Source of the DNA: CAZSAT01 sp964604675
GTDB lineage: Bacteria; Myxococcota_A; UBA796; CAJQPC01
Assembly (NCBI GenBank): GCA_964604675.1
Contig: CAZSAT010000092.1
Span: 1-27,648, forward strand
Reading direction: 5' to 3'
Length of the DNA: 27,648 nucleotides
The notes under the pieces were generated by a model. That model ran no database searches, was not told the origin of the DNA, and saw only the letters and a list, made by a program, of their open reading frames with translations. Made by a program: the position numbers and the translations under genes. Of this stretch, positions 18,385-24,799 are shown one piece after another. Every line of letters begins with the position of its first letter. Within the stretch, counting starts at the first letter, position 1.

Positions 18385-18520
18385 GCGGCGATTCTCGCAC
18401 GAGGTGAGGCATCACGACGGGAGCTTTCGGGTGCTGGTCGGCCGTCTGGGTCCGCTACTGGGTCGAGGTCGGTGGAACCTCGAGACCCTCGACCAAGGGC
18501 GCCACCTCGGCCGCCTCTTG

Positions 18521-18642
18521 ATGGGCTACCCCGCCACCAACCGACAGGTTGACGACTTCATCTTCGAGGCCATGGAGAGCGGCCGCACCGCCGAAGAGCT
18601 CCTCGCCCAGGCCTGCGCCCCCCGCCCCCCGCCCCCGGAGCG
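18521..18642 (+). pseudogene. N-terminal part of the HNH endonuclease gene, out of frame
   Basis: This frame reads MGYPATNRQVDDFIFEAMES, then GRTAEELLAQACAPRPPPP, with the GC-rich third positions expected of coding sequence. It ends in three C-runs (C6, C6, C5 within 18618-18636). After the runs the coding signal continues in another frame as ELARDGRKAALGQLCDLVVERCLHLQ, directly joined to the HNH gene body. A net loss of one base (or a -1 ribosomal slip) would join the two. The true start is unclear: ATG 18521 lacks an SD, and the frame is open back to a GTG at 18404. Confidence 0.55.
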
Positions 18643-18726
18643 CAGCCCGAGCTGGCCCGCGACGGGCGCAAGGCCGCCCTCGGCCAGCTCTGCGACCTCG
18701 TCGTCGAGCGCTGCCTCCACCTGCAG

Positions 18727-19566
18727 ATGGGGTACGCCACCCTCGGGGACTTCGCCGAACAGGAGCTCGGCGTCTCGCTGAGCACGCTCCTGCGCCTCCG
18801 CAAGCTCGGCCGCGCCTTCGCCCTCCACCCCGATCTCCAGCCCGCCGTGGCCCGAGGCCTCGACCTCGACGTCGCCTGCACCATCGGGCAGCTGAGCTGG
18901 AACCGCCGCGAGGCCCGCCAGTGGATCGAGCTCGCCGCCTCGATGAGCCCCAAGAGCGTCCAGGCCGTCGCCCGCGCCACCAGCTTCGACGGCCGCGCCG
19001 CCCGCCGCTGCGAAGAAGCCATCGCCGCCGCCCCCGCCTACGCTGCGGCGGCCGCTGCCGCCCTCGTCGGTGGGCCCGCGCTCCCCGCGCCCACCTCCCC
19101 GGCCCCCGCAGCACCGAGCCCGGACGCGTCAGAATCCGGACAGCCCCCCAAGCGCCCCCTGCAGGTCGCCTTCACCGGGCTCGAAGAGCAGCGCTTCGAG
19201 CCCATCCGGCGTGGCTGGTGCTGGGTCCGGGTGGGGCTGATCGAGGCCGCTCGCTGGCTCCTGGACACGGTCCCGCTCCCCAAGCCCGCCAGCTTCTCCT
19301 CCAAGGTCAAGGCCGCGCAGGGTCACCGCTGCCAGAACCCCGAGTGTGGGCGCCTGGCCCTCGCCTTGGACGCCCACCACCTCCACTTCCGCTCCCTGGG
19401 AGGCCAGGACACGCCCGACAACGCCATCGCGCTGTGCCGCAGCTGTCACCTCCGCCTCGTCCACAGCGGCCGGGTGAAGGTGATCCGGGTCGGGGAGGCG
19501 ATCGTCTGGACCTGGCCCGACCGCCAGACCGTGGTCTTTCCCTGGGACCGGCCAGTCGATGGCTGA
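18727..19566 (+). CDS. HNH endonuclease domain protein (5' part separated by frameshift)
   Basis: A 279-aa product from the ATG at 18727. In-frame coding character reaches back to about 18643, so the native gene probably began further upstream (see the preceding fragment). The N-terminal half is helical (MGYATLGDFAEQELGVSLST...LRLRKLGRAFALH). An Ala/Pro-rich linker follows at about 100-140. The C-terminal HNH nuclease has a zinc-knuckle pair, C..NPEC and CRSCH, around DAHHLHFRSLGGQDTPDNAIALC, and the HH/N/H catalytic pattern is complete. Such genes are often multi-copy in GC-rich genomes; their targets are generally unknown. A degraded, internally deleted second copy lies immediately downstream at about 19690-19890. 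Confidence 0.8.
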   Translation: MGYATLGDFAEQELGVSLSTLLRLRKLGRAFALHPDLQPAVARGLDLDVACTIGQLSWNRREARQWIELAASMSPKSVQAVARATSFDGRAARRCEEAIAAAPAYAAAAAAALVGGPALPAPTSPAPAAPSPDASESGQPPKRPLQVAFTGLEEQRFEPIRRGWCWVRVGLIEAARWLLDTVPLPKPASFSSKVKAAQGHRCQNPECGRLALALDAHHLHFRSLGGQDTPDNAIALCRSCHLRLVHSGRVKVIRVGEAIVWTWPDRQTVVFPWDRPVDG

Positions 19567-19600
19567 TGGCTGCGCTCGTCTGGCTGATGGCTCCGCTCAC
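19559..19600 (+). repeat. Tandem duplication of TGGCTGATGGCTSCGCTC
   Basis: Two adjacent copies of an about 18-bp unit, TGGCTGATGGCTGCGCTC and TGGCTGATGGCTCCGCTC, separated by a few bases, overlap the last codons of the HNH gene. They mark the junction between the intact HNH 3' end and the degraded second copy. Confidence 0.55.
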
Positions 19601-19623
19601 CGGCTCTGTGGCGTCGCGGCCGT

Positions 19624-19658
19624 GGTCCTCGGTCCTCGGTCCTCGGTCCCAGGTCCTC
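19624..19658 (+). repeat. 7-bp tandem repeat GGTCCTC, five units
   Basis: Five head-to-tail units of GGTCCTC; the fourth is GGTCCCA. They lie in the non-coding spacer between the HNH gene and its degraded second copy. Slippage-prone microsatellite; no function is evident. Confidence 0.7.
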
Positions 19659-19689
19659 CATCCGTCCGATCCCGGCGGCCGCCTCCTCT

Positions 19690-19890
19690 ATCGAGGCCAG
19701 GCCGTCTCCACCTGCGCGGTGGCCGCGGCCACCGCCCCCTTGGTGGGCCGCCCTCCCACGCCCCCGTCGGGCCCTCGCGCTCGACGCCCAGCACCTCTAC
19801 TTCCGCTCCCTGGGAGGCCAAGTCGCCCCGGACAACGCCCTGGCTCTGTGCCGCAGCTGTCAACCCCCGCTTCGTCCACGTCCGGACCTG
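19690..19890 (+). pseudogene. Internally deleted, frameshifted second copy of the HNH gene 3' end
   Basis: One frame first resembles the Ala/Pro linker of the upstream gene (CAVAAATAPLVGRPPTPP versus AAAAAALVGGPALPAP). Another then gives LALDAQHLYFRSLGG, followed by PDNALALCRSC, closely matching DAHHLHFRSLGGQDTPDNAIALCRSC of the intact copy. A third frame gives FVHVRT like LVHSGR. The zinc-knuckle first half and about 200 bases between linker and HNH core are missing. Catalytic H is replaced by Q in DAQHLY. It is a clear paralogous remnant; the upstream spacer (19601-19689) holds only the GGTCCTC repeats. Confidence 0.7.
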
Positions 19891-19913
19891 ACCCGACCCT
19901 TCGAGGGCCTGCT

Positions 19914-20042
19914 ATGATCACGAACGCCTCCGTCGATTGGAGCGGCCCCGGCGAGAGTTCTACGCTTGCTGGAACTTTGGAAAGTTCTACTGTTCTGGAG
20001 TTTTCGCGGGCCGCGGCCGCCAAGTACGACGTAAGTGACTGA
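19914..20042 (+). CDS. Possible small ORF, 42 aa
   Basis: ATG at 19914 opens MITNASVDWSGPGESSTLAG and ends KYDVSD at a TGA. No SD is convincing. Composition is more A/T-rich than the neighbourhood, and third positions are less GC-biased than in real genes here. It overlaps an inverted repeat at 19972-19987. It may be chance or a non-coding leader; I see no family. Confidence 0.2.
   Translation: MITNASVDWSGPGESSTLAGTLESSTVLEFSRAAAAKYDVSD
19972..19987. promoter_or_regulatory. Inverted repeat GAACTTT-GG-AAAGTTC in an AT-richer patch
   Basis: Seven-base perfect arms around a GG centre, within a patch (about 19955-20060) much richer in A and T than the rest of the window. AGTTCTAC occurs both before (about 19956) and at the end of the repeat. 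The patch lies upstream of the small lipoprotein gene near 20063. It may be an operator or promoter region; no binding protein can be assigned. Confidence 0.35.
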
Positions 20043-20062
20043 AATTACATAATCACCTCGAG

Positions 20063-20638
20063 GTGACGGGGTTGCTCCCGATGCTCCCGATGCTCCTGGC
20101 CTGCAAGCCTGCGGTGCTCGACCTGGTCGGGGACACCGGCGCGCGCCGCGCACCCTCCGGCGACAGCGGCGACGACACCACCCCGATCGCTGCCGACGAC
20201 AGCGGCGACGATGGCGGCGACGATGGCGGCGACGACACCGGCTGGCCGGTGGGCTGGTCCGGGACGCGGAGCTATGCCTTCAGCGAGGGCTGCGAAGGCA
20301 CCCTCGGGGAGAGGGGCGACGAGCTCCTGGAGGGAACCGAGGGGCTGCAGACCGCATGCCCCGCGTGCGACCGCTTCTTCCTGCTGTCGGTCTCGCCGGA
20401 GGCGATCTGCGACCTCGCCGTGGCGACGCCGACCTGGCGTGGGCTCAGCCACCCCGGGGGCGACACGGTCGGGATCTGGTTCCTCCACGACAGCGACGCG
20501 GGCTGGATCGGCGAGCACGCCGCCGACACCGTGGAGGATGGCGACGACGAGTACGTCTACGAGCTCTCCGGGGAGGTCGCGGGGCTCCCCTATGTCGCCG
20601 CGGGTTGGTTCTGGCTCTACCCGCAGAAGGCCGACTGA
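20063..20638 (+). CDS. Small lipoprotein of unknown function
   Basis: About 185-191 aa. The leader VTGLLPMLPMLLAC ends in a lipobox-like LLAC, followed by an acidic Asp/Gly/Thr stretch (about 25-60, with a DDGG repeat) typical of the lipoproteins in this window. The folded part has several cysteines (SEGCEGTLGERG, LQTACPACDRFFLL, EAICDLAV) and ends VAAGWFWLYPQKAD. No family recognised. Start is ambiguous: GTG 20063, TTG 20072 (AGGTGA five bases upstream) or ATG 20081; all keep the lipobox. It probably sits on the inner leaflet of the outer membrane. Confidence 0.68.
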   Translation: MTGLLPMLPMLLACKPAVLDLVGDTGARRAPSGDSGDDTTPIAADDSGDDGGDDGGDDTGWPVGWSGTRSYAFSEGCEGTLGERGDELLEGTEGLQTACPACDRFFLLSVSPEAICDLAVATPTWRGLSHPGGDTVGIWFLHDSDAGWIGEHAADTVEDGDDEYVYELSGEVAGLPYVAAGWFWLYPQKAD

Positions 20639-20680
20639 CGGACTCCGAGCTCGTGTCGTCTCGGCGGAGAGGAGGACCAC

Positions 20681-21062
20681 GTGGACGTGTTCGAGGAGCT
20701 CGAGCGGATGAGCGGCGGCTACCCGAGAGGGATGCCCAACGTGGGCAAGAGCACCCTGTTCAACGCCCTGACCGCGGCGGGCGCCGAGAGCGCGAACTAC
20801 CCGTTCTGCACCATCGAGCCGACCGTCGGCATCGTGCCGGTGCCGGACGAGCGGCTGGACCGCATCCTGGCGAAGATCGACAGCAAGAAGATCCTCCCGG
20901 CCACCGTCGAGCTCGTCGACATCGCCGGCCTGGTCCGCGGGGCGAGCAAGGGCGAGGGCCTCGGCAACCAGTTCCTGGGTCGCATCCGTTCCGTCGACGC
21001 CGTGTTGGCTGTCGTGCGCTGCTTCATCGACGAGGACATCACCCACGTCGAGGGTTCGATCG
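20681..21062 (+). pseudogene. ychF: YchF/OLA1-type GTPase fragment
   Basis: Residues from the G1 loop onward are unmistakably YchF: GMPNVGKSTLFNALTAAGAE, NYPFCTIEPTVGIVPVPDER, VELVDIAGLVRGASKGEGLG and NQFLGRIRSVDAVLAVVRCF, then DITHVEGSIDP. Only about 110 of the usual 360 residues remain. The normal first strand before G1 is replaced by MDVFEELERMSGGYPR, which looks like the end of another protein. Homology stops at about 21062, where the sequence turns into the antisense of a different gene. The TGS domain and the rest of the GTPase are absent. It cannot be a working YchF; an intact copy is expected elsewhere because YchF is near-universal. Confidence 0.82.
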
Positions 21063-21198
21063 ACCCCTCGCCGAACCGCTCGACCCACTGCGGACGGGTC
21101 GTCTGGTACCTGTCGAACAGCTCGTCCAGCGCTTCGATGAGCGCCCGGCTCTGCTGGTCGGTGTAGTCGGCGAATTCCTGCCCCTCCAGCGGCCCCTC
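21063..21198 (+). repeat. Direct repeat copy 1 (136 bp)
   Basis: Matches 27231-27366 with no gaps and about ten mismatches by hand count (about 93% identity). Both copies have the same orientation and correspond to the 3' part of a small minus-strand gene. They bracket about 6.2 kb. Confidence 0.8.
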
Positions 21199-21234
21199 CA
21201 GGGCCTGCTCGAACCCTCGGATCGCGGTCTTCAC
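21063..21234 (-). pseudogene. Shortened paralogue of the 97-aa gene at 27229
   Basis: Reading leftward from a GTG at 21234: MKTAIRGFEQALEGPLEG, then DYTDQQSRALIEALDELFDR and PQWVERFGEG. The last 45 or so residues match the 97-aa protein near the window end almost residue for residue. About 40 N-terminal residues are missing, and the stop codon is lost at the junction with the ychF fragment, so the frame would run on antisense into ychF. The 136 bases 21063-21198 match 27231-27366 without gaps. Confidence 0.7.
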
Positions 21235-21433
21235 GCCCCCGATCCTAGCGGCCTCGCCGGGGGACGCGCACACGGTCGACTTGTCCGAAGCGTTCACGGC
21301 AGCCGAGCGCGAGCGGGCGCTGCTCGACATGAATCACCTGTCGCGGGCGGGCCATGTGGCCGTGGGTGAGCACCTGGCAGCCGCGATCGAGGCGGTGGTG
21401 GACGCGGGGGGCCGTGGATTCCGCGTCGGAGGG
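21235..21433 (+). other. Unassigned stretch, possible coding remnant
   Basis: One rightward frame reads LSEAFTAAERERALLDMNHL, then SRAGHVAVGEHLAAAIEAVV, which has the helical, Ala/Glu-rich look of real protein. It has no clear start or SD and runs antisense into the AlkP gene. It may be a fragment of an unidentified gene; nothing else is visible here. Confidence 0.25.
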
Positions 21434-22702
21434 CTAGTCGCCAGGGAGAGGCGCGTAGCCTGCCAGCACGCGGTCCTGCCAGGGAGCGAACACGCTGGCG
21501 GGCCGTAGGGGTCCGGGCTCCCATCCCCCCGTCGTGCTGGCAGCGAAGCCCAGGGTCTGTGCTCGCGAGAGCGCACCGTGGGTGGCGACCTGGCCGCCGC
21601 GCAGCAGCGACGCCGCATAGGTCGCCGCGCTTCCGAAGGTCCAGCCCGGTGCCATCGAGAAGAGGACCGTGGCCGGCCACTGGACCAGGTCCGTGAACGC
21701 CTCCTGCAGTCGGACGGGCGCGCATGGGTAGCGCGCGTCCCACGTCGTCTCGAGGACGGCCTGCGCGTCGGGCCAGGGCGCGATGCCGCGCCAGAGGGAC
21801 TCCAGGTCGAGCGGGTCGCCTCGCACGGTGCGGTAGTCGAAGCGTCCGTCCCGCCACGCGACGACGGCGTGCTCCAGGCCGTCGCGTACCCGGAAGACCT
21901 CGCACCCACCTTCACGTGCGGCCATGGCCAACTCGATGCCCGGCGTCGATGCGAGGAGGTTGGCGACGGCCGCGCCATGCTCGTCACCGCACCAGGCCGC
22001 GCCGCCGCCGACATCCCCCATCGGGGCGAAGTGGACGCCGCGGTCGCCGGGCCCGACCGTGTACCCCTCCAGGGCGAGGACGCGTGCGACGTCGTCGATG
22101 CCGAGGTGCTGGAGCTCGCTGAAGCAGACTCCGTGGTCGGAACACACCACCACGTCCGGTACCACCCCGTCCCGCTCCAGACAGGTCTCGCGAAGCACGG
22201 CCAGCTGCTCGAAGATGTCGGCGACCGCCTCCCCGAGCGCCTCGCGGCCATCGAAGTGCGCCACGCCGTCCGTCGCGGGGAGGTAGCCGAGCCAGGGATT
22301 GGCGTGTTGCCCGACCTGCCGCGCCATCCAGCGGATCTGGCCGAACGCCATGGCCCGCGTGAGCGTGTAGGTGGCCGCGTGGCCCAGCGGCCCTTCCGGC
22401 CTCCCCCGGTACGGGGCCATGCCGCGCTCGGAGTCGGGATCCAGACCGCCTCGGACCTCGCCGCTGGGTGGGTGGAAGTAGCGCGCCTCGTAGCCGAACG
22501 GTCGGGTGTGCGGGAGATCGCCCAGCAACGCCGGCACGGCCACGTGGGTCAGGGATGGAAAGACCGACACCATCGGACGCGGTTCCCCGAAGCCCGGCAT
22601 GCGGCCGGCGCGCCAGAGGTCCCTGGCCAGGTCGAAGGGGATGGCGTCGACCACCAGGAACAGCGCTCGTTCGGCCTGGGACCGGCCTGGATCCAGGGCC
22701 AC
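21434..22702 (-). CDS. AlkP-superfamily phosphodiesterase / nucleotide pyrophosphatase-like hydrolase
   Basis: A 422-aa metal-dependent hydrolase of the type I phosphodiesterase group. Metal ligand D19 lies in LFLVVDAIPFD. The nucleophile region VFPSLTHVAVPALLGD has S50/T52 as candidates. Further metal-site motifs are YLPATDGVAHFDG and VVVCSDHGV, with ATHGALS near the C-terminus. Substrate is unknown (phosphodiesters or nucleotides). The GTG at 22702 is chosen because GGAGG (rc of 22708-22712) lies exactly five bases upstream. The frame is open to 23008 and would add a CaCA-exchanger tail with a hydrophobic helix, so a membrane-anchored fusion is a formal alternative. No signal peptide is seen from the chosen start. 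Confidence 0.8.
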   Translation of the reverse strand: MALDPGRSQAERALFLVVDAIPFDLARDLWRAGRMPGFGEPRPMVSVFPSLTHVAVPALLGDLPHTRPFGYEARYFHPPSGEVRGGLDPDSERGMAPYRGRPEGPLGHAATYTLTRAMAFGQIRWMARQVGQHANPWLGYLPATDGVAHFDGREALGEAVADIFEQLAVLRETCLERDGVVPDVVVCSDHGVCFSELQHLGIDDVARVLALEGYTVGPGDRGVHFAPMGDVGGGAAWCGDEHGAAVANLLASTPGIELAMAAREGGCEVFRVRDGLEHAVVAWRDGRFDYRTVRGDPLDLESLWRGIAPWPDAQAVLETTWDARYPCAPVRLQEAFTDLVQWPATVLFSMAPGWTFGSAATYAASLLRGGQVATHGALSRAQTLGFAASTTGGWEPGPLRPASVFAPWQDRVLAGYAPLPGD

Positions 22703-22759
22703 GGGCACCTCCGGGGGGGGTACCGACAGGTGCAAGCGGCGTGCCTGCCGCAACGACAT

Positions 22760-23035
22760 CAGGCGCGTCCAGAGATACAGCGCCACCAACACCAGCAGGG
22801 AGGCCCCCTCGCTGCGCGACACGTTGCGGTTGTCGCGCATCATCAACAGCGCAACGACCGTGCTGCGGCCCACCAAGGGAAGTCCACCGTCAGCGTGGCC
22901 ACCTCGACCAGCACGGTGTGGACGGCGGCCCCGAGGCCCAGCGACAGGAGCGGGTCGGTGATGTTGCTGCCGATGAGGTTGCCCAGAGAGAGCCCCGTGG
23001 CGTGCCACTCAGTCCGCGTACCCCAGGGGCCGCAG
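22760..23035 (-). pseudogene. CaCA-family Na+/Ca2+ exchanger C-terminal remnant, frameshifted
   Basis: Leftward, one frame reads TGLSLGNLIGSNITDPLLSL, then AAVHTVLVEVATLTVDFPWW. This is the second alpha-repeat motif (GNxIGSN) of YrbG-type calcium/sodium antiporters. Near 22856-22870 the coding signal moves to another frame: TVVALLMMRDNRNVSRSEGA, then SLLVLVALYLWTRL, the typical exchanger C-terminus. The shift corresponds to one lost base. The N-terminal two-thirds is absent, replaced by a CoA-transferase piece. The second frame has no stop and runs into the AlkP gene. Confidence 0.7.
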
Positions 23036-23322
23036 GGCGTCTCATCCTCGGCGCTCGAGCGGTCCGCGGGCCCCACGAACCAGGAGAGGTGGCGGATCAG
23101 GCCCTTGGCGCCCTGGGTGGCGAAGGGGTCCTCGCCGAGCAGGAGCACATGGCCGACGGCGACGCCGGGGCAGCGCCCGGCATGGTCGGCCAGCGCTCGG
23201 GCCAGGGCCTTGGGGGTGGCGGCGATGCCGCCCATGTAGACGGTCTCGCCGGCACAGATGCCCGCCACGGCCCGCGCCGGGGTGGTGAGCAGGCGACGGT
23301 AGGCAGCTGTCCAGCGGGACAC
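23036..23322 (-). pseudogene. Acetyl-CoA hydrolase/transferase N-terminal fragment
   Basis: GTG at 23322, with GGGAG five bases upstream, starts MSRWTAAYRRLLTTPARAVA, then GICAGETVYMGGIAATPKAL and GVAVGHVLLLGEDPF, ending RHLSWFVGPADRSSAEDE. This resembles the first 90 or so residues of the acetyl-CoA hydrolase/transferase family (GGxxxTPxxLxxAL; FVGxxxR). The remaining roughly 330 residues, including the catalytic glutamate region, are missing. It is fused in frame to the exchanger remnant; the joined frame stops at 22843, giving a 160-aa chimera that is unlikely to be functional. Start and SD are intact, so it may still be transcribed. It is divergent from the ribonuclease gene at 23405. Confidence 0.65.
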
Positions 23323-23367
23323 GGGCACTCCCGGGCTGCCCTCCCGGTGTTCGAGACCTGTGCCAAC

Positions 23368-23383
23368 TGGCACGGTGCTTGAA
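23368..23383 (+). promoter_or_regulatory. Sigma-54-like element and inverted repeat
   Basis: TGGCACGGTGCTTGAA resembles a -24/-12 promoter (TGGCACG-N4-TTGCA), with correct GG-N10 spacing but GA instead of GC at -12. It overlaps GTGCCA-AC-TGGCAC (23360-23373). If used, transcription would begin about ten bases before the ribonuclease start, giving an extremely short leader. Confidence 0.25.
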
Positions 23384-23404
23384 GGGACTCCCGGTGGAGG
23401 TCCG

Positions 23405-24799
23405 ATGCGGATACGTTTTCTCGGTGGTGCTGGCACGGTCACGGGGTCGCGCACCCTGCTCACGAGCGGGGAGACCAGCGTGCTGGTGGACGGTGGCCTC
23501 TTCCAGGGCTTCAAGGTGCTCCGCGAGCGGAACTGGGGACGGCTGGAGACCGACCCACGCGGCCTGGAGGCGGTGCTGCTCACCCACGGCCACCTGGACC
23601 ACTCGGGCTGGGTGCCGCGGCTGGTGAAGCAGGGCTTCGCGGGGCCGGTGTACTGCACCGACGCCACCGCCGAGCTGGTCGGCATCCTCTGGCGGGACGC
23701 CGGGCGGATCCAGGAGGAGGACGCCGCGTACGCCAACCGAGAGGGCTTCGCCCGGCACGAGCCCGCCCTGCCGCTGTACACCGAGGAGGACGCCGAGCGC
23801 GCCCTGGAGCGGCTCGTGCCCGTCTCGTGGACCACGCCCCAGGAGGTCGGGCCCTTCAGCGCCAGCTTCCACCGGGTCGGCCACATCCTGGGGGCGGCCT
23901 GCGTGCGGCTCGAGGACCACGGCACCAGCGTGCTCTTCAGCGGGGACGTGGGCCGGGTGGCCGACCTGCTGATGCGCGCGCCGGCCCCCCCGCCCCAGGC
24001 GGAGTTCGCGGTGTTGGAGTCGACCTATGGATCCAGATCGCACAGCGACGTGGACGTGCTCGCACAGCTGTCCGAGGTGGTGCGGCGCACCGTGGAGCGC
24101 AGGGGGGCGCTCCTGATCCCCTCCTTCGCGGTCGGCCGGGCGCAGGGGGTGCTCTGGGCGCTGCACCTGCTCCAGGAGCGCGGCGAGATCCCCGACGTGC
24201 CGCTGTTGCTCGACAGCCCGATGGCCACCAGCGCGACCGAGCTCTACGTGCGCCACGCCCGAGAGCTCAAGGTGGGCCCGGACCGCCTCGATCGGCTCTG
24301 CGACGACGTGCGCTTCGTGCGGACCACCGACGAGAGCAAGGCCCTGAACCGCGAGAAGCCGCCCTACATCCTGGTGTCGGCCAGCGGCATGCTGACCGGC
24401 GGGCGGGTGCTCCACCACCTCGCGCGGCTGGCGGGGGATCGCTGCAACACGGTGCTCTTCGTGGGCTACCAGGCGCCCGGCACCCGGGGCGACCGGCTGG
24501 TCCGCGGGGCAGGGACGGTGCGGCTGCACGGCCGGGACATGGAGGTGCGGTGCGAGATCGCGCAGATCGACGGCTTCTCCGCCCACGCCGACGCCGACGA
24601 GCTGCTGGCCTGGCTCGCCAAGATGCCGCAGGCCCCCCGGCGTGTCTGGCTCAACCACGGCGTGCCCAGCGCCGCCGACGCGCTCAGGATGCGCGTCCGC
24701 GACGAGCTGGGGTGGAACGCCGCCGTCGCCACCGAGGGGTGTGAGTGGGATCTGGACGACCTGGCGGCCCGGGGCGTCGCCCCTCGGCTCGGGGTCTGA
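23405..24799 (+). CDS. MBL-fold / beta-CASP RNA-processing exonuclease-like protein
   Basis: A 464-aa metallo-beta-lactamase/beta-CASP nuclease of the CPSF73/YSH1-like group, expected to cut RNA in the cytoplasm. Motif 2 THGHLDHSG (H61, H63, D65, H66) follows the N-terminal LGGAGTVTGS. Motif 3 is HILGAACV and motif 4 FSGDVGR. Beta-CASP motifs follow: ESTYGSRSH, PSFAVGRAQ, the SASGMLTGGR loop, and the HADADEL histidine near the C-terminus. All metal ligands look present. The ATG at 23405 has GGAGG four bases upstream. Its TGA overlaps the ATPase ATG by one base (TGATG), indicating coupling. It is divergent from the CoA-transferase fragment. Confidence 0.93.
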   Translation: MRIRFLGGAGTVTGSRTLLTSGETSVLVDGGLFQGFKVLRERNWGRLETDPRGLEAVLLTHGHLDHSGWVPRLVKQGFAGPVYCTDATAELVGILWRDAGRIQEEDAAYANREGFARHEPALPLYTEEDAERALERLVPVSWTTPQEVGPFSASFHRVGHILGAACVRLEDHGTSVLFSGDVGRVADLLMRAPAPPPQAEFAVLESTYGSRSHSDVDVLAQLSEVVRRTVERRGALLIPSFAVGRAQGVLWALHLLQERGEIPDVPLLLDSPMATSATELYVRHARELKVGPDRLDRLCDDVRFVRTTDESKALNREKPPYILVSASGMLTGGRVLHHLARLAGDRCNTVLFVGYQAPGTRGDRLVRGAGTVRLHGRDMEVRCEIAQIDGFSAHADADELLAWLAKMPQAPRRVWLNHGVPSAADALRMRVRDELGWNAAVATEGCEWDLDDLAARGVAPRLGV

